Assembly (NCBI GenBank): GCA_021018815.1
Contig: JAITYX010000003.1
Coordinates: forward strand, 8,430,501 to 8,494,500
Direction of reading: 5' to 3'
Length of the DNA: 64,000 nt
Origin: Talinum fruticosum
Taxonomy: Eukaryota; Streptophyta; Magnoliopsida; Caryophyllales; Talinaceae
Shown: piece by piece, positions 1 through 11,985 of the stretch
Layout of the letters: each line of letters opens with the position of its first letter
Numbering within the stretch: position 1 is the stretch's first letter
Notes under the pieces: model-generated
The model's database searches: none
The model's input: the letters and a program-made list of their open reading frames with translations, nothing else
What the model was told of the DNA's origin: nothing
Translations under genes and position numbers: made by a program

Positions 1-3000
1 GGGTAGAGGCTATGCAAGAAAAGCTCAATCAATTTGAAAGAAACCATATCCATAGCAAAGCTTATCATTTTTTTAGCAAAAGAACTAACAAAGTGGAACT
101 ATCGACGTTGTCTTTTATGAAATTGATCTTGGAAGGATGAGTCCACATACTCGAATCTTAGACTTAATAGAGATGAAGACGACCTTGCCGTAGCCGAGCT
201 CGTAAAGAGTCAAAATAGAACTACCGAGGCAACTCGTAATGTCATGACAATCGATCGAACAAACTCCAGAGCCGCTCGTAATCGTCGAAGAATAAGTCAA
301 TGAGACTTAGCAAGATTAACCACCGAAGATCAGCCTGTTCAACCAACAAATTTGGTAAATCAAAGGATAGGTAAAGCTTTCAAATATGCATCTAGCCACC
401 CACCTGAAAACTTACTTTCACACGTCAACAAGTGGGGTAAGAACTTAATCTTCTTTGCATAATCTGCGTGCATTTTAAGCATTCAAATCATTAACTAAAC
501 CCAAAAATGCACTAGAAGCCGTAAATGAACCTAAATGGGTAGAGGCTATGCAAGAAAAGCTCAATCAATTTGAAAGAAACCATACGCATAGCAAAGCTTA
601 TCATTTTCTTAACAAAAGAACTAACAAAGTGGAAGTATCCACGTTGTCTTTTATGAAATTGATCTTGGAAGGATGAGTCCACATACTCGGATCTTAGACT
701 TAACAGAGATGAAGACGACCTTGCTGAAGCCGAGCTCGAAAGAGTCAAAACAGAACTATTGAGGCAACTCGGAATGTCATGACAATCGACCGAACAAACT
801 CCAAAGCCAGCTCGTAATCGTCGAAGAACAAGTCAATGAGACTTAGCAAGATTAACCACCGAAGATCAGCCTGTTCAACCAACAAACTTGGTAAATCAGA
901 GGATAGGTAAAGCTTTCAAATATGCATCTAGCCACCCACCTGAAAACTTACTTTCGGACGTCAACAAGTGGGGTAAGAACTTAATCTTCTTTGCATAATC
1001 TGTGTGCATTTTAAGCATTCATATCATTAACTAAACCCAAAAATGCACTAGAAGCCGTAAATGAACCTAAATGGGTAGAGGCTATGCAAGAAAAGCTCAA
1101 TCAATTTGAAAGAAACCATACTCGATAGCAAAGCTTATCATTTTCTTAACAAAAGAACTAACAAAGTGGAAGTATCCACGTTGTCTTTTATGAAATTGAT
1201 CTTGGCAGGATGAGTCCACATACTCGGATCTTAGACTTAACAGAGATGAAGACGACCTTGCTCGAAGCCGAGCTCGTAAAGAGTCAAAACAGAACTACCG
1301 AGGCAACTCGGAATGTCATGACAATCGGATCGAACAAACTCCGGAGCCGGCTCGGAATCGTCGAAGAACAAGTCAATGAGACTTAGCAAGATTAACCACC
1401 GAAGTTCGACTGTTCAACCAACAAACTTGGTAAATCAAAGGATAGGTAAAGCGTTCAAATATGCATCTAGCCACCCACCCGAAAACTTACTTTCGGACGT
1501 CAACAAGTGGGGTAGGCACTTAATCTTCTTTGCATAATCTGTGTGCATTTTAAGCATTCATATCATTACCTAAACCCAAAAATGCACTAGAAGCCGTAAA
1601 TGAACCTAAATGGGTAGAGGCTATGCAAGAAAAGCTCAATCAATTTGAAAGAAACCATACTCATAGCAAAGCTCATCATTTTTTAACAAAAGAACTAACA
1701 AAGTGGAAGTATCCACGTTGTCTTTTATGAAATTGATCTTGGCAGGATGAGTCCACATACTCGGATCTTAGACTTAACAGAGACGAAGACGACCTTATCG
1801 AAGCCGAGCTCACAAAGAGTCAAAACAGAACTACCGAGGCAACTCGGAATGTCATGACAATCGACCGAACAAACTCCGAGCCAGCTCGTAATGTCGAAGA
1901 ACAAGTCAATGAGACTTAGAAAGATTAACCAACCGAAGATCGACTGTTCAACCAACAAACTTGGTAAATCAAAGGATAGGTAAAGCTTTCAAATATGCAT
2001 CTAGCCACCCACCTGAAAACTTACTTTCGGACGTCAACAAGTGGGGTAGGAACTTAATCGTCTTTGCATAATCTGTGTGCATTTTAAGCATTCATATCAT
2101 TAACTAAACCTAAAAATGCACTAGAAGCCGTAAATGAACCTATATGGGTAGAGGCTATGCAAGAAAAGCTCAATCAATTTGAAAGAAACCATATCCATAG
2201 CGAAGCTTATCATTTTTTAGCAAAAGAACTAACAAAGTGGAAGTATCGACGTTGTCTTTTATGAAATTGATCTTGGAAGGATGAGTCCACATACTCGGAT
2301 CATAGACTTAACAGAGATGAAGACGACCTTGCTCGTAGCCGAGCTCGTAAAGAGTCAAAATAGAACTACCGAGGCAACCGAGAATGTCATGACAATCGGA
2401 TCGAACAAACTCCAGAGCCAGCTCGGAATCGTCGAAGAATAAGTCAATGAGACTTAGCAAGATTAACCACCGAAGATCAGCCTGTTCAACCAACAAATTT
2501 GGTAAATCAAAGGATAGGTAAAGCTTTCAAATATGCATCTAGCCACCCACCTGAAAACTTACTTTCGGACGTCAACAAGTGGGGTAAGAACTTAATCTTC
2601 TTTGCATAATCTGCGTGCATTTTAAGCATTCATATCATTAACTAAACCTAAAAATGCACTAGAAGCCGTAAATGAACCTAAATGGGTAGAGGCTATGCAA
2701 GAAAAGCTCAATCAATTTGAAAGAAACCATACTCATAGCAAAGCTTATCATTTTCTTAACAAAAGAACTAACAAAGTGGAAGTATCCACGTTGTCTTTTA
2801 TGAAATTGATCTTGGAAGGATGAGTCCACATACTCGGATCTTAGACTTAACAGAGATGAAGACGACCTTGCTGAAGCCGAGCTCGAAAGAGTCAAAACAG
2901 AACTACTGAGGCAACTCGGAATGTCATGACAATCGGATCGAACAAACTCCGAGCCGGCTCGGAATCGTCGAAGAAGAAGTCAATGAGACTTAGAAAGATT

Positions 3001-5881
3001 AACCAACCGAAGATCGACTGTTCAACCAACAAACTTGGTAAATCAAAGGATAGGTAAAGCTTTCAAATATGCATCTAGCCACCCACTTGAAAACTTACTT
3101 TCGGACGTCAACAGTGGGGTAGGAACTTAATCTTCTTTGCATAATCTGTGTGCACTTTAAGCATTCATATCATTACCTAAACCCAAAAATGCACTAGAAG
3201 CCGTAAATGAACCTAAATGGGTAGAGGCTACGCAAGAAAAGCTCAATCAATTTGAAAGAAACCATACTCATAGCAAAGCTTATCATTTTTTAACAAAAGA
3301 ACTAACAAAGTGGAAGTATCCACATTGTCTTTTATGAAATTGATCTTGGCAGGATGAGTCCACCTACTCGGATCTTAGACTTAACAGAGATGAAGACGAC
3401 CTTGCTGAAGCCGAGCTCGAAAGAGTCAAAACAAAACTACCGAGGCAACTCGGAATGTCATGACAATCGGACCGAACAAACTCCGAGCCAGCTCGAATCG
3501 TCGAAGAACAAGTCAATGAGACTTAGCAAGATTAACCACCCGAAGATCAGCTGTTCAACCAACAAACTTGGTAAATCATAGGATAGGTAAAGCTTTCAAA
3601 TATGCATCTAGCCACCCACCGAAAACTTACTTTCGGACGTCAACAAGTGGGGTAAGAACTTAATCTTCTTTGCATAATCTGTGTGCATTTTAAGCATTCA
3701 TATCATTAACTAAACCCAAAAATGCACTAGAAGCCGTAAATGAACCTAAATGGGTAGAGGCTATGCAAGAAAAGCTCAATCAATTTGAAAGAAACCATAC
3801 TCATAGCAAAGCTTATCATTTTCTTAACAAAAGAACTAACAAAGTGGAAGTATCCACGTTGTCTTTTATGAAATTGATCTTGGCAGGATGAGTCCACATA
3901 CTCGGATCTTAGACTTAACAGAGATGAAGACGACCTTGCTGAAGCCGAGCTCGGAAAGAGTCAAAACAGAACTACCGAGGCAACTCGGAATGTCATGACA
4001 ATCGGATCGAACAAACTCCGAGCCGGCTCGAATCGTCGAAGAACAAGTCAATGAGACTTAGAAAGATTAACCAACCGAAGATCAGCCTGTTCAACCAACA
4101 AACTTGGTAAATCAAAGGATAGGTAAAGCTTTCAAATATGCATCTAGCCACCCACCTGAAAACTTACTTTCACACGTCAACAAGTGGGGTAAGAACTTAA
4201 TCTTCTTTGCATAATCTGTGTGCATTTTAAGCATTCATATCATTAACTAAACCCAAAAATGCACTAGAAGCCGTAAATGAACCTAAATGGGTAGAGGCTA
4301 TGCAAGAAAAGCTCAATCAATTTGAAAGAAACCATACTCATAGCAAAGCTTATCATTTTTTAACAAAAGAACTAACAAAGTGGAAGTATCCACGTTGTCT
4401 TTTATGAAATTGATGTTGGCAGGATGAGTCCACATACTCGGATCTTAGACTTAACAGAGATGAAGACGACCTTGCTGAAGCCGAGCTCGAAAGAGTCAAA
4501 ACAAAACTACCGAGGCAACTCGGAATGTCATGACAATCAGATTGCACAAACTCCGAGCCAGCTCGGAATCGTTGAAGAACAAGTCAATGAGACTTAGCAA
4601 GATTAACCACCGAAGATCAGCTGTTCAACCAACAAACTTGGTAAATCAAAGGATAGGTAAAGCTTTCAAATATGCATCTAGCCACCCACCGAAAACTTAC
4701 TTTCGGACGTCAACAGTGGGGTAAGAACTTAATCTTCTTTGCATAATCTGTGTGCATTTTAAACATTCATATCATTAACTAAACCCAAAAATGCACTAGA
4801 AGCCGTAAATGAACCTAAATGGGTAGAGGCTATGCAAGAAAAGCTCAATCAATTTGAAAGAAACCATACTCATAGCAAAGCTTATCATTTTTTAACAAAA
4901 GAACTAACAAAGTGGAAGTATCCACATTGTCTTTTACGAAATTGATCTTGGCAGGATGAGTCCACATACTCGGATCTTAGACTTAACAGAGATGAAGACG
5001 ACCTTGCTGAAGCTGAGCTCGAAAGAGTCAAAACAGAACTACCGAGGCAACTCGGAATGTCATGACAATCGGATCGAACAAACTCCGAGCCAGCTCGGAA
5101 TGCTAAAGAACAAGTCAATGAGACTTAGCAAGATTGACCAACCGAAGATCAGCCTGTTCAACCAACAAACTTGGTAAATCAAAGGATAGGTAAAGCTTTC
5201 AAATATGCATCTAGCCACCCACCTGAAAACTTACTTTCGGACGTCAACGAGTGGGGTAAGAACTTAATCTTCTTTGCATAATCTGTGTGCATTTTAAGCA
5301 TTCATATCATTACCTAAACCCAAAAATGCACTAGAAGCCGTAAATGAACCTAAATGGGTAGAGGCTATGCAAGAAAAGCTCAATCAATTTGAAAGAAACC
5401 ATACTCATAGCAAAGCTTATCATTTTTTAACAAAAGAACTAACAAAGTGGAAGTATCCACGTTGTCTTTTATGAAATTGATCTTGGCGGGATGAGTCCAC
5501 ATACTCGGATCTTAGACTTAACAGAGATCAAGACGACCTTGTTGAAGCCGAGCTCACAAAGAGTCAAAACAAAACTACTCGAGGCAACTCGGAATGTCAT
5601 GACAATCGGATCGAACAAACTCCGAGCCAGCTCGGAATCGTTGAAGAACAAGTCAATGAGACTTAGCAAGATTAACCACCGAAGATCAGCCTGTTCAACC
5701 AACAAACTTGGTAAATCAAAGGATAGGTAAAGCTTTCAAATATGCATCTAGCCACCCACCTGAAAACTTACTTTCGGACGTCAACAGTGGGGTAAGAACT
5801 TAATCTTCTTTGCATAATCTGTGTGCATTTTAAGCATTCATAAACCCAAAAATGCACTAGAAGCCGTAAAATAACCTAAAT
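1..5881 (+). repeat. Tandem array of ~535-bp units derived from copia pol
   Basis: Eleven head-to-tail units begin with GGGTAGAGGC (or a close variant) at 1, 537, 1073, 1612, 2146, 2684, 3219, 3752, 4289, 4821 and 5356, with a partial twelfth from 5882. Spacing is 526-539 bp. Each unit reads, with frameshifts, as the first residues of the RT domain (WVEAMQEKLNQFERN), then jumps to the end of the integrase (SKAYHF..KELTK), the acidic linker, and back to the RT start. The single-copy equivalent lies near 63490-63975 and, degraded, at 50510-51015. The unit therefore spans the integrase-RT boundary of a sirevirus-like polyprotein, joined end to start. No unit has a usable reading frame. The array continues beyond the left edge, so its full length is unknown. 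Units differ by small changes, many at CG-containing motifs. Confidence 0.95.
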
Positions 5882-7261
5882 GGGTAGAGGCTATGCAAGA
5901 AAAGCTTAATCAATTTGAAAGAAACCAAGTGTGGACTCGACCAAACGACCATCTAATCACCTAGTTATAAGTACCAAATAGGTTTTCAAGAACAAAGCTG
6001 GATGAGGAAGGGTTGGTTGTCGAAATAAGGCTAGACTTGTTGCCCAGGGTTACAATCAAGAACAAGGAATTGATTGTGGAGAAACCTTTGCACCTGTTGC
6101 TAGGACCGAGGCAATAACAATCTTATTGGCATTTCCATCCGGCATTAATATTAAGCTTTATCAAATGGATGTCAAATGTTCATTTCTAAATGGTTTCATT
6201 CAAGAAGAAGTCTATGTTGAACAATCCCCGGATTTGAAAACTCACAATTTCCAAATAATGTTTGTAAATTACAAAAGGCTTTATATGATGTTAAACAAGC
6301 TCCTCGAGCTTGGTATGAAAGACTAAGCAGTTTCTTGGTTGAAAAGGACTTCAATAGAGGTCAAATTGACAAAACTCTTTTTATAAAAACCAAGGGGAAA
6401 GATTTTCTTATCGCTTAGATCTATGTTGATAATATTATTTTTGGAGCTACTAATAAAACTCTATGTCAAGAGTTTTATGAGTTGATGAGACAGCAGTTCC
6501 AAATGAGTATGATGGGAGAACTCAACTTCTTTCTTGGTCTACAAATCAAACAAGAGAAGGATGGCATTTATGTCCATCAATCCAAGTATACCAAGGAGCT
6601 TTTGAAGCAGTACAAACTACAAGATGTAAAGCGTGCAGCAACACCTAGTAGACCGAGATATCATGTTAAGTGTCCGCCTTTATGCAAGATTCCAAGCTAA
6701 TAAAAAAGAATCACATATAAGCTGCGGTGAAGAGAATTTTTGGATATCTTTCAGGAACTCGGAATCTTGGTATATGGTTTTCAAAAGACTCGAAGCCGAC
6801 TCTCACCTGGATACTCGGATGTTGATTATGATGGATACAAAGTTGAGAGAAAGAGAACATCGAGAGCATGCCAATTTATAGGTTAATCCCTCATCTCTTG
6901 GCACTCAAAGAAATAAAATTATGTTGCTCTATCAACTGCTAAGGCTGAGTATATTACAATTGGAGCTTGATGTGCTCGGATTCTATGGATCAAGTAGCAT
7001 TTGAAGGATTTAGGGCTATCATTCAAATCTATCCCAATCAAGTGTGACAATCAAAGTGAAATCATCATTACAAAGAATCCGGTTCAGCACCCAAAAACAA
7101 AGCATATTGAGGTCAGGTATCATTTTCTAAGAGACCACTCGAGAAAGGTGATATTGAACTTGAATTTATTCCTACAAAATTTCAATTAGCTTTTCACTAA
7201 GCCACTTAGTAAAGATCGGTTTTGCTTTATTAGGAATGAGCTTGGTATGCTTAATGCATGA
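5882..7261 (+). pseudogene. Copia (sirevirus-type) RT and RNase H, copy A, broken
   Basis: Direct continuation of the last array unit into the true downstream sequence: after FERN comes QVWT, the expected RT continuation. Visible parts in order: RT core with [20 protein letters not shown] near 6160-6220; the catalytic box read as YVDNIIFG near 6421 (usual YVDDIIFG, so the second Asp is changed); the thumb/connection with MGELNFFLGLQIKQ near 6515; and RNase H with a degraded SWHSKKQ-like motif near 6890-6920. The pol end is a TGA at 7259-7261 after ELGMLNA. Multiple stops and frameshifts, plus a likely deletion near 6650, make it non-functional. The family normally copies element RNA in virus-like particles. 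The closest relatives in the window are copies B and C. Confidence 0.9.
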
Positions 7262-7832
7262 TTATGTGATTTCTCATTGAATTATCCTTGCATAATTATG
7301 TGTTATATGTTTTCTTTTGTTTTAATAACAAATGGATCAGTTGACAGAGTGAGACTGAGCTATAAGTTATTGGTTCTTTGAGTGTTCGAGTCACTCAAAA
7401 ACATACTCGAGTCGATTTAGTTTTTGAGCAATATGGACATCAAGCTTCGGAATTATCTCTAGATAAAATGAAAATTTCAAAAATATTTTTGAAAAGTCTT
7501 TCTTCTCTCTCTCTCTCTCTCCTCTCTCTGCCACACATTTCGATCGGAGAGAACTAGCCATTGGAAGAAAGCTACTGGAATTCTAGTAGTTGGAAAGCAG
7601 GACGTCACACCGGTCCGAGAGTACTGTTTGGTATTCCGGTCGAACGAAGGCTGAAGGTCATCTCTTTTCGCTATAAATAACATCCCTTTACCTTCATTTC
7701 TTTACTTTATTCACTCGCTTTCTTGCTCTCTACTCTAAGCACTTCTGCTCACTCGTATTCTTTCGCTCTCTAAAGTCAAGGCTCCCATTCTCTCTTTGCT
7801 CTCTCGTGTCCTCTCTCGTATCTCAAATCATC
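7262..7832 (+). promoter_or_regulatory. Spacer between pol and envelope-like ORF, with TATA box (copy A)
   Basis: This 571-bp stretch has no coding frame. It contains CTATAAATAA at 7671-7680, then a CT-rich leader and the ATG of the next ORF at 7833, 161 bp after the TATA box. Copy B has the same arrangement with TATAAATA at 36303-36310. A pyrimidine-rich run (CTCTCTCT) is at about 7500-7528. The TATA box differs in location from the one in the LTR (near 10767). I infer a separate promoter for the downstream ORF; transcription is not shown by the sequence. Confidence 0.55.
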
Positions 7833-9435
7833 ATGCCTAAGCGAGGTTCAACACCTGATTTGTTGGGGTCTGCTACCAAAAGTGCCGCACCAAAAATCCT
7901 CTAGAGGGTGCCTCTAACCCCTCTAAAATTTTTGTCACCCAACATCTCACATTGGATGATAAATTCTTCCCAACCTCTTCTTTCTCGTGGTTGCAGCACA
8001 TCAAAAGCACTGGGGTGTACAATTACTTGTGCTTCGGTGAATTCATTTACCCGAACTTGTTGTCGAGTTTTATTCAAACATGTGCTATTCCGAGGGAATC
8101 ATTACCGCAAGAGTTCAAGAGAAGGTTGTTCGTGTCAACCTCTGTCTTCTTCATAGACTTTTCAAAGTCTCTTCTCTTTTTCTCAACTGCAATCCCATCC
8201 CATTTATGGAGATTGCTAATGAATTCTTCGAGAAATATGCTAAGGAAGTTCATGAGTCACGGAAAAATTTCTTAGTGACTCAAATCAAGACCGAGGCCAA
8301 ATTACTCTGTTTCATCTTGATGAGAACCTTCTTCTCTCATCATTCCAAGCAAAGAGAATCCTAACTCAAAGATTCTCAAAGCTTTATTCGATATCTTAAA
8401 ACCCTACGACGTAAACCTTTTCCCCTCTATCATTGAGTAGATGGCTTCAGTGCAACCTCAATCAAAGAAGTCCACTCCATTTCCTTTCGAAGCCCTTTTG
8501 ATTGTTCTTTTTCAAACAATTCAAAGTTTCCCTCCCTCGGATCCAAATGTTGTTTCGAGGCTGCCATTGTGATTGGCAAAAAGAGCTTCTCGGGTATAGG
8601 TGCCGGGAAGTCCAGCCTGGTGTCCGGGTGCATGGGTATGAGTTTAAACCTCCCTCACCTTCTCCAACTCGGACTCAAACTCTTCTAACATTTCTATCTT
8701 CCTCTAGCGGTCCCTCTACTTCTCTACCACCTCCTACAGCCTCTACTGCTATGTTTACCTTGTTCATAGACAAAAGCGCTTCGTGTCCGAAGAACTTCGA
8801 GACACCCTCCGCTCTCTTAAAAATGTCCTTCAAGGATAGGTTGTCAACCGGAAGACCGGCCAGTCTCAAATCTAGGAGAACCAGGATATGTTGATTGAGC
8901 TTAAGGGCATCATCAACGAGCAACGCGAGCAGACTCGAACTTCATCAAGATAGCAGGTCCAAGGCTACTCAAGACTCGGAAACTTCGGATACTTTTGACG
9001 AATCCTCCAGCTCTGACCAAGGGTATAAGAAGAAGGTGAAGCGAGTAGCTAAAAAGGAGTAGCTGAGCTCGAAGAGGAGAAGGAATAGGAGAAAGAAAAA
9101 GAAGAGGTTACGCCACCCAAGGGTCAAGGTGCAACAGATCCCGAACTAGAGTTGATCTCCTAAGATCACGATCTCAGTGGGTTAGAAGAAGTTGGGGACG
9201 TTGGTCCGTCCAAAGGTGCTCGGGTCAAAAGCATCGCCCTTACTCGTCTTTCGGGAGGATGAGCTCGACGAAGATATGCCCTCGCCTCAAAGAACCAGGA
9301 CGGAGCAACTTTCGAACATCCCCGTGCTGCCACCGCCCCAATCATTTACCTCCTCCCAAGCTTATCAGCCCAGGCGCACGGGCCATCCCTATCCTCTCGA
9401 TAGCACACCCCCTCCTCGTAATTTATGTCTCACTT
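7833..9435 (+). pseudogene. Envelope-like ORF downstream of copia pol, copy A
   Basis: Starts with ATG at 7833 (MPKRGSTPDLLGS), then runs with several frameshifts to a stop near 9435. The first ~200 codons contain a compact block (SWLQHIKSTGVYNYLCFGEF; RVQEKVVRVNLCLLHRLFKV; LLCFILMRTFFSHHSK). It resembles the putative plant transposon protein domain often found in extra ORFs of plant LTR elements. A later part reads as a likely coiled coil (EELRDTLRSLKNVLQ; LIELKGIINEQREQTR, about 8790-8940). It is followed by an acidic/Ser-rich then Lys-rich segment and a Pro-rich tail. I see no clear signal peptide or fusion peptide. Position after pol is what defines the envelope-like ORF of Sireviruses. 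Domain identity is from memory and unverified. Copies B and C are parallel. Confidence 0.7.
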
Positions 9436-9867
9436 GATTTTTTTTCTTTTGTCCACACATCAATTGTACTCTTTTGCTATTTTCTTCCCTCCTTTTTGCT
9501 GAAATGCTAGGGGAGAGAATATAGAAAACTTGATGTTATGTTTATGGGGAGCTCACCCTCTTTTGAGCAATGAATGAAGTTTTTATTTTTCGAACAAACT
9601 TGTTTCCGAGTTATATGTTTCTAAGCAATATGTTTCTTTCTACTTTTCTGCTATGATACAATATTTCATTTCTTTACTCCGATTTGTTATCCGCATAACT
9701 ATTATGAGTAATGATATAATCTAAAATGCATTTTATAAGAATGAAATGCCTCTCATCCGTCACACTTTGCTCCGATATGTTCCGATCATTAAAAATGAAA
9801 ACTCATGTTTCGCACTAACAAGTTTCTATCTTAAGTATGAAATGCCTTTCATCAAAAAGGAGGAGAT
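9436..9867 (+). other. 3' non-coding region and polypurine tract, copy A
   Basis: AT-rich non-coding stretch between the envelope-like ORF and the LTR. It ends in the purine run AAAAAGGAGGAGA (9854-9866), which is the polypurine tract that primes plus-strand synthesis. Copy B has AAAAAGGGGAGA at the same place. No gene is seen. Confidence 0.75.
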
Positions 9868-11341
9868 TGAAGACTCATGTTTTAACTCTAAGTCATTCTC
9901 GGTATTACATGAAGACTCGGGTATAAATCCTATCTCTCCTAAGTTTTGATTCCAAGTCATTCTAAGCACCATAGAAACACGTGTCTAAGTTTTCACTCGT
10001 TCGACTTACTTAGAAAGCGTCTTATTACATATGTTCTACACTGATTTTTCTGAGTCACTCGGACATTACTTAGGACTATCGCATGCTCAAATAATTTCCC
10101 TAACACTCTTATTCGAAGCACTCGACTTTGTATTTCAACGCAAAGAGAATTACAGCGTTTATTCCTTTTTCTAAGTCAGTTTATTTCCTTGAGAATTATT
10201 TGACCAAATCAAGTTGCTATACTCGATATTTTACTCTCTCTACTTCATCATTCTTAGGATTGACTCGGATGGAATTTGAGTATATTGAATATTAGACTCA
10301 GAAAATTCCATTCTTTTAGGCCAAAGATAATTAAGCATTTAATTATTATAATTCAATTATTATCTATGCTTAATCTTAAACCAAAGTATTTTATACTTTG
10401 AGAACCAATGTGGTTGGCTTTTGTAGCCTATTCAAACGAGGCTAACTTACTTTTGAAGTACAAAAGCAACCGGCTTCTAGCCATTAATCACCAGCTGACA
10501 ACTTTTAGCTACTTCTAGACGTGGTTCGGACACCGTGTCAGGTTGTTCGTTTCCAAAATTGGAAAACTCCAACTCTAGGCTTAACGGTTGTTTCCACCAC
10601 AACTTTCAGTCACCACCAAGTGATTGGACTATCTTTTGGAGCCAAGAGCCGTTGTACAACGTTCACATCGCAACAGATCTATTCCGAGTGACTGCGAAGA
10701 GCCGTTACAACAGCTTAGTAAAGGCTTCGTCCAGAACCAAGACTCAACGGTCGCTCTACCTGGTTAGATAAAAATAGAAGCCACTTGACAACACTAGAAA
10801 ATTGCGGAATAGATTGCTGAAGACATTGCTTGAATTGAATTTATTGTTCTTACTCAATCTTCAATTTACAACTCCAAGTCTCGTATTTAATATTTTTTGA
10901 GTTGTAAAGAAAGTCTTGTAATATGTTCCATTCTCTTCTTACTTTCTAAGGTCCCTTGACCGAGCTGTAAGTGTTAACTCAGCTCACTTATCCCCGATTG
11001 TAAAGGTTACCTCGGTTAGGAAGTACTAGTTCGGATAAGGGAACTTCGAGTCTAGGAAAACATTGTAAGGAATTGTTTAAGGGAGCAACTTTGGTAGAGT
11101 CGGTCTTTGTATTTTGTTGATTCAAAATAATGGATTTGACTTGGTGCTTCGATTAGCACTGTCTCGTGGTTTTCTACCCCATGAGGGTTTCCACGTAAAT
11201 TTGTGTTATTACTTTTCTGAATCCAATCTAGATTCGGAATCTGTTGTTGAGCTGAACTGTTGCAAAAATTGTTTATTTTTCTTCATCACCTTATTCACCC
11301 CCTATCTAGGGTGACTTAGACTTTCCACGAGAAAACCTTCA
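9868..11341 (+). mobile_element. 3' LTR of sirevirus copy A
   Basis: The 1474-bp LTR begins TGAAGACTC directly after the polypurine tract and ends ACCTTCA. Both borders are supported by alignment with copy B (38494-39981) and with the reverse solo LTR at 51016-55775, since the three sequences diverge outside them. A TATA-like ATAAAAATA is at 10767-10775, equivalent to TATAAATA at 39398-39405 in copy B. The flank to the right (GTTTGAGG) is the minus-strand gypsy element, so copy A probably inserted into that element. The 5' LTR is outside the window. Confidence 0.9.
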
Positions 11342-11985
11342 GTTTGAGGACGATAGGGGATGATCTATAATGTTGGATCTTGTACTTATCCAAGCAAATC
11401 TGCTACCTCCTTCTTAAAAGGACTACCATCGTCACTAATTAGCTCATGGAGCACCCCATAGCGAGAGATGATATTCCGAGTAATATACTTAGCTATCTCG
11501 TTTTGACGTTAGAGTTACATAAGAGGCCGCCTCTACCAACTTTGTGAAATAATCGATTGCTACTAGCACGAATTCATGACAACATGTTCCTTTAAGGGTA
11601 ACCTTGCTAATAATGTCTACTCCCCAAACCGAGAATGTCTAGGGTGAAGCTAATGTTGTGAGGAATGATGGCGGTTGGTGTCGTAAATTTGCATACACCC
11701 GACATTTGTGGCACCTTCTAACAAACTCATGGCATTCTGCCGCCATGGTCGACCGAGTAATAGCCAAGTCTCCGAACCTTATAGACTAACATCTTACCGT
11801 TCATATGAGGCCCACACTCCCCACCATAAATCTCATCCATGATGCGCTTTTCTTGATGGTTGTTGACATAAAGTAAGTTAATTCCAGAGTTGGTTTTCTT
11901 GTATAGTTGCCCTTGATTGATGAAGAATTGGGCAACTAACATCTTGATGGCTCGTTGGACTCTAGATGTGGAGTCCAAGGGGTAT
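11342..11985 (-). pseudogene. Gypsy integrase fragment
   Basis: Minus-strand ORF 11978-11727 reads as the segment before the integrase core (YKKTNSGINLLYV; GGECGPHMNGKMLVYKVRRL). It continues through a degraded zinc-binding stretch (CHKCRVYANLRHQPP) into the core (FSVWGVDIISKVTLKG; VLVAIDYFTKLVEAASYV). The first catalytic Asp lies in WGVDII and the DYFTK motif follows. The third acidic residue lies beyond the truncation near 11342. A frameshift near 11745 and several stops break it. Confidence 0.85.

Noticed and set aside
512..748. Repeated minus-strand frames of 60-78 codons in the array (Ser-rich)
   Set aside because: They recur only because the units repeat, lie antisense to the pol remnant, and differ by frameshift from unit to unit.
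1..5881. Possible CRISPR-type or other functional repeat array
   Set aside because: Units are ~535 bp, continuous and derived from copia pol; there are no short repeat/spacer units.
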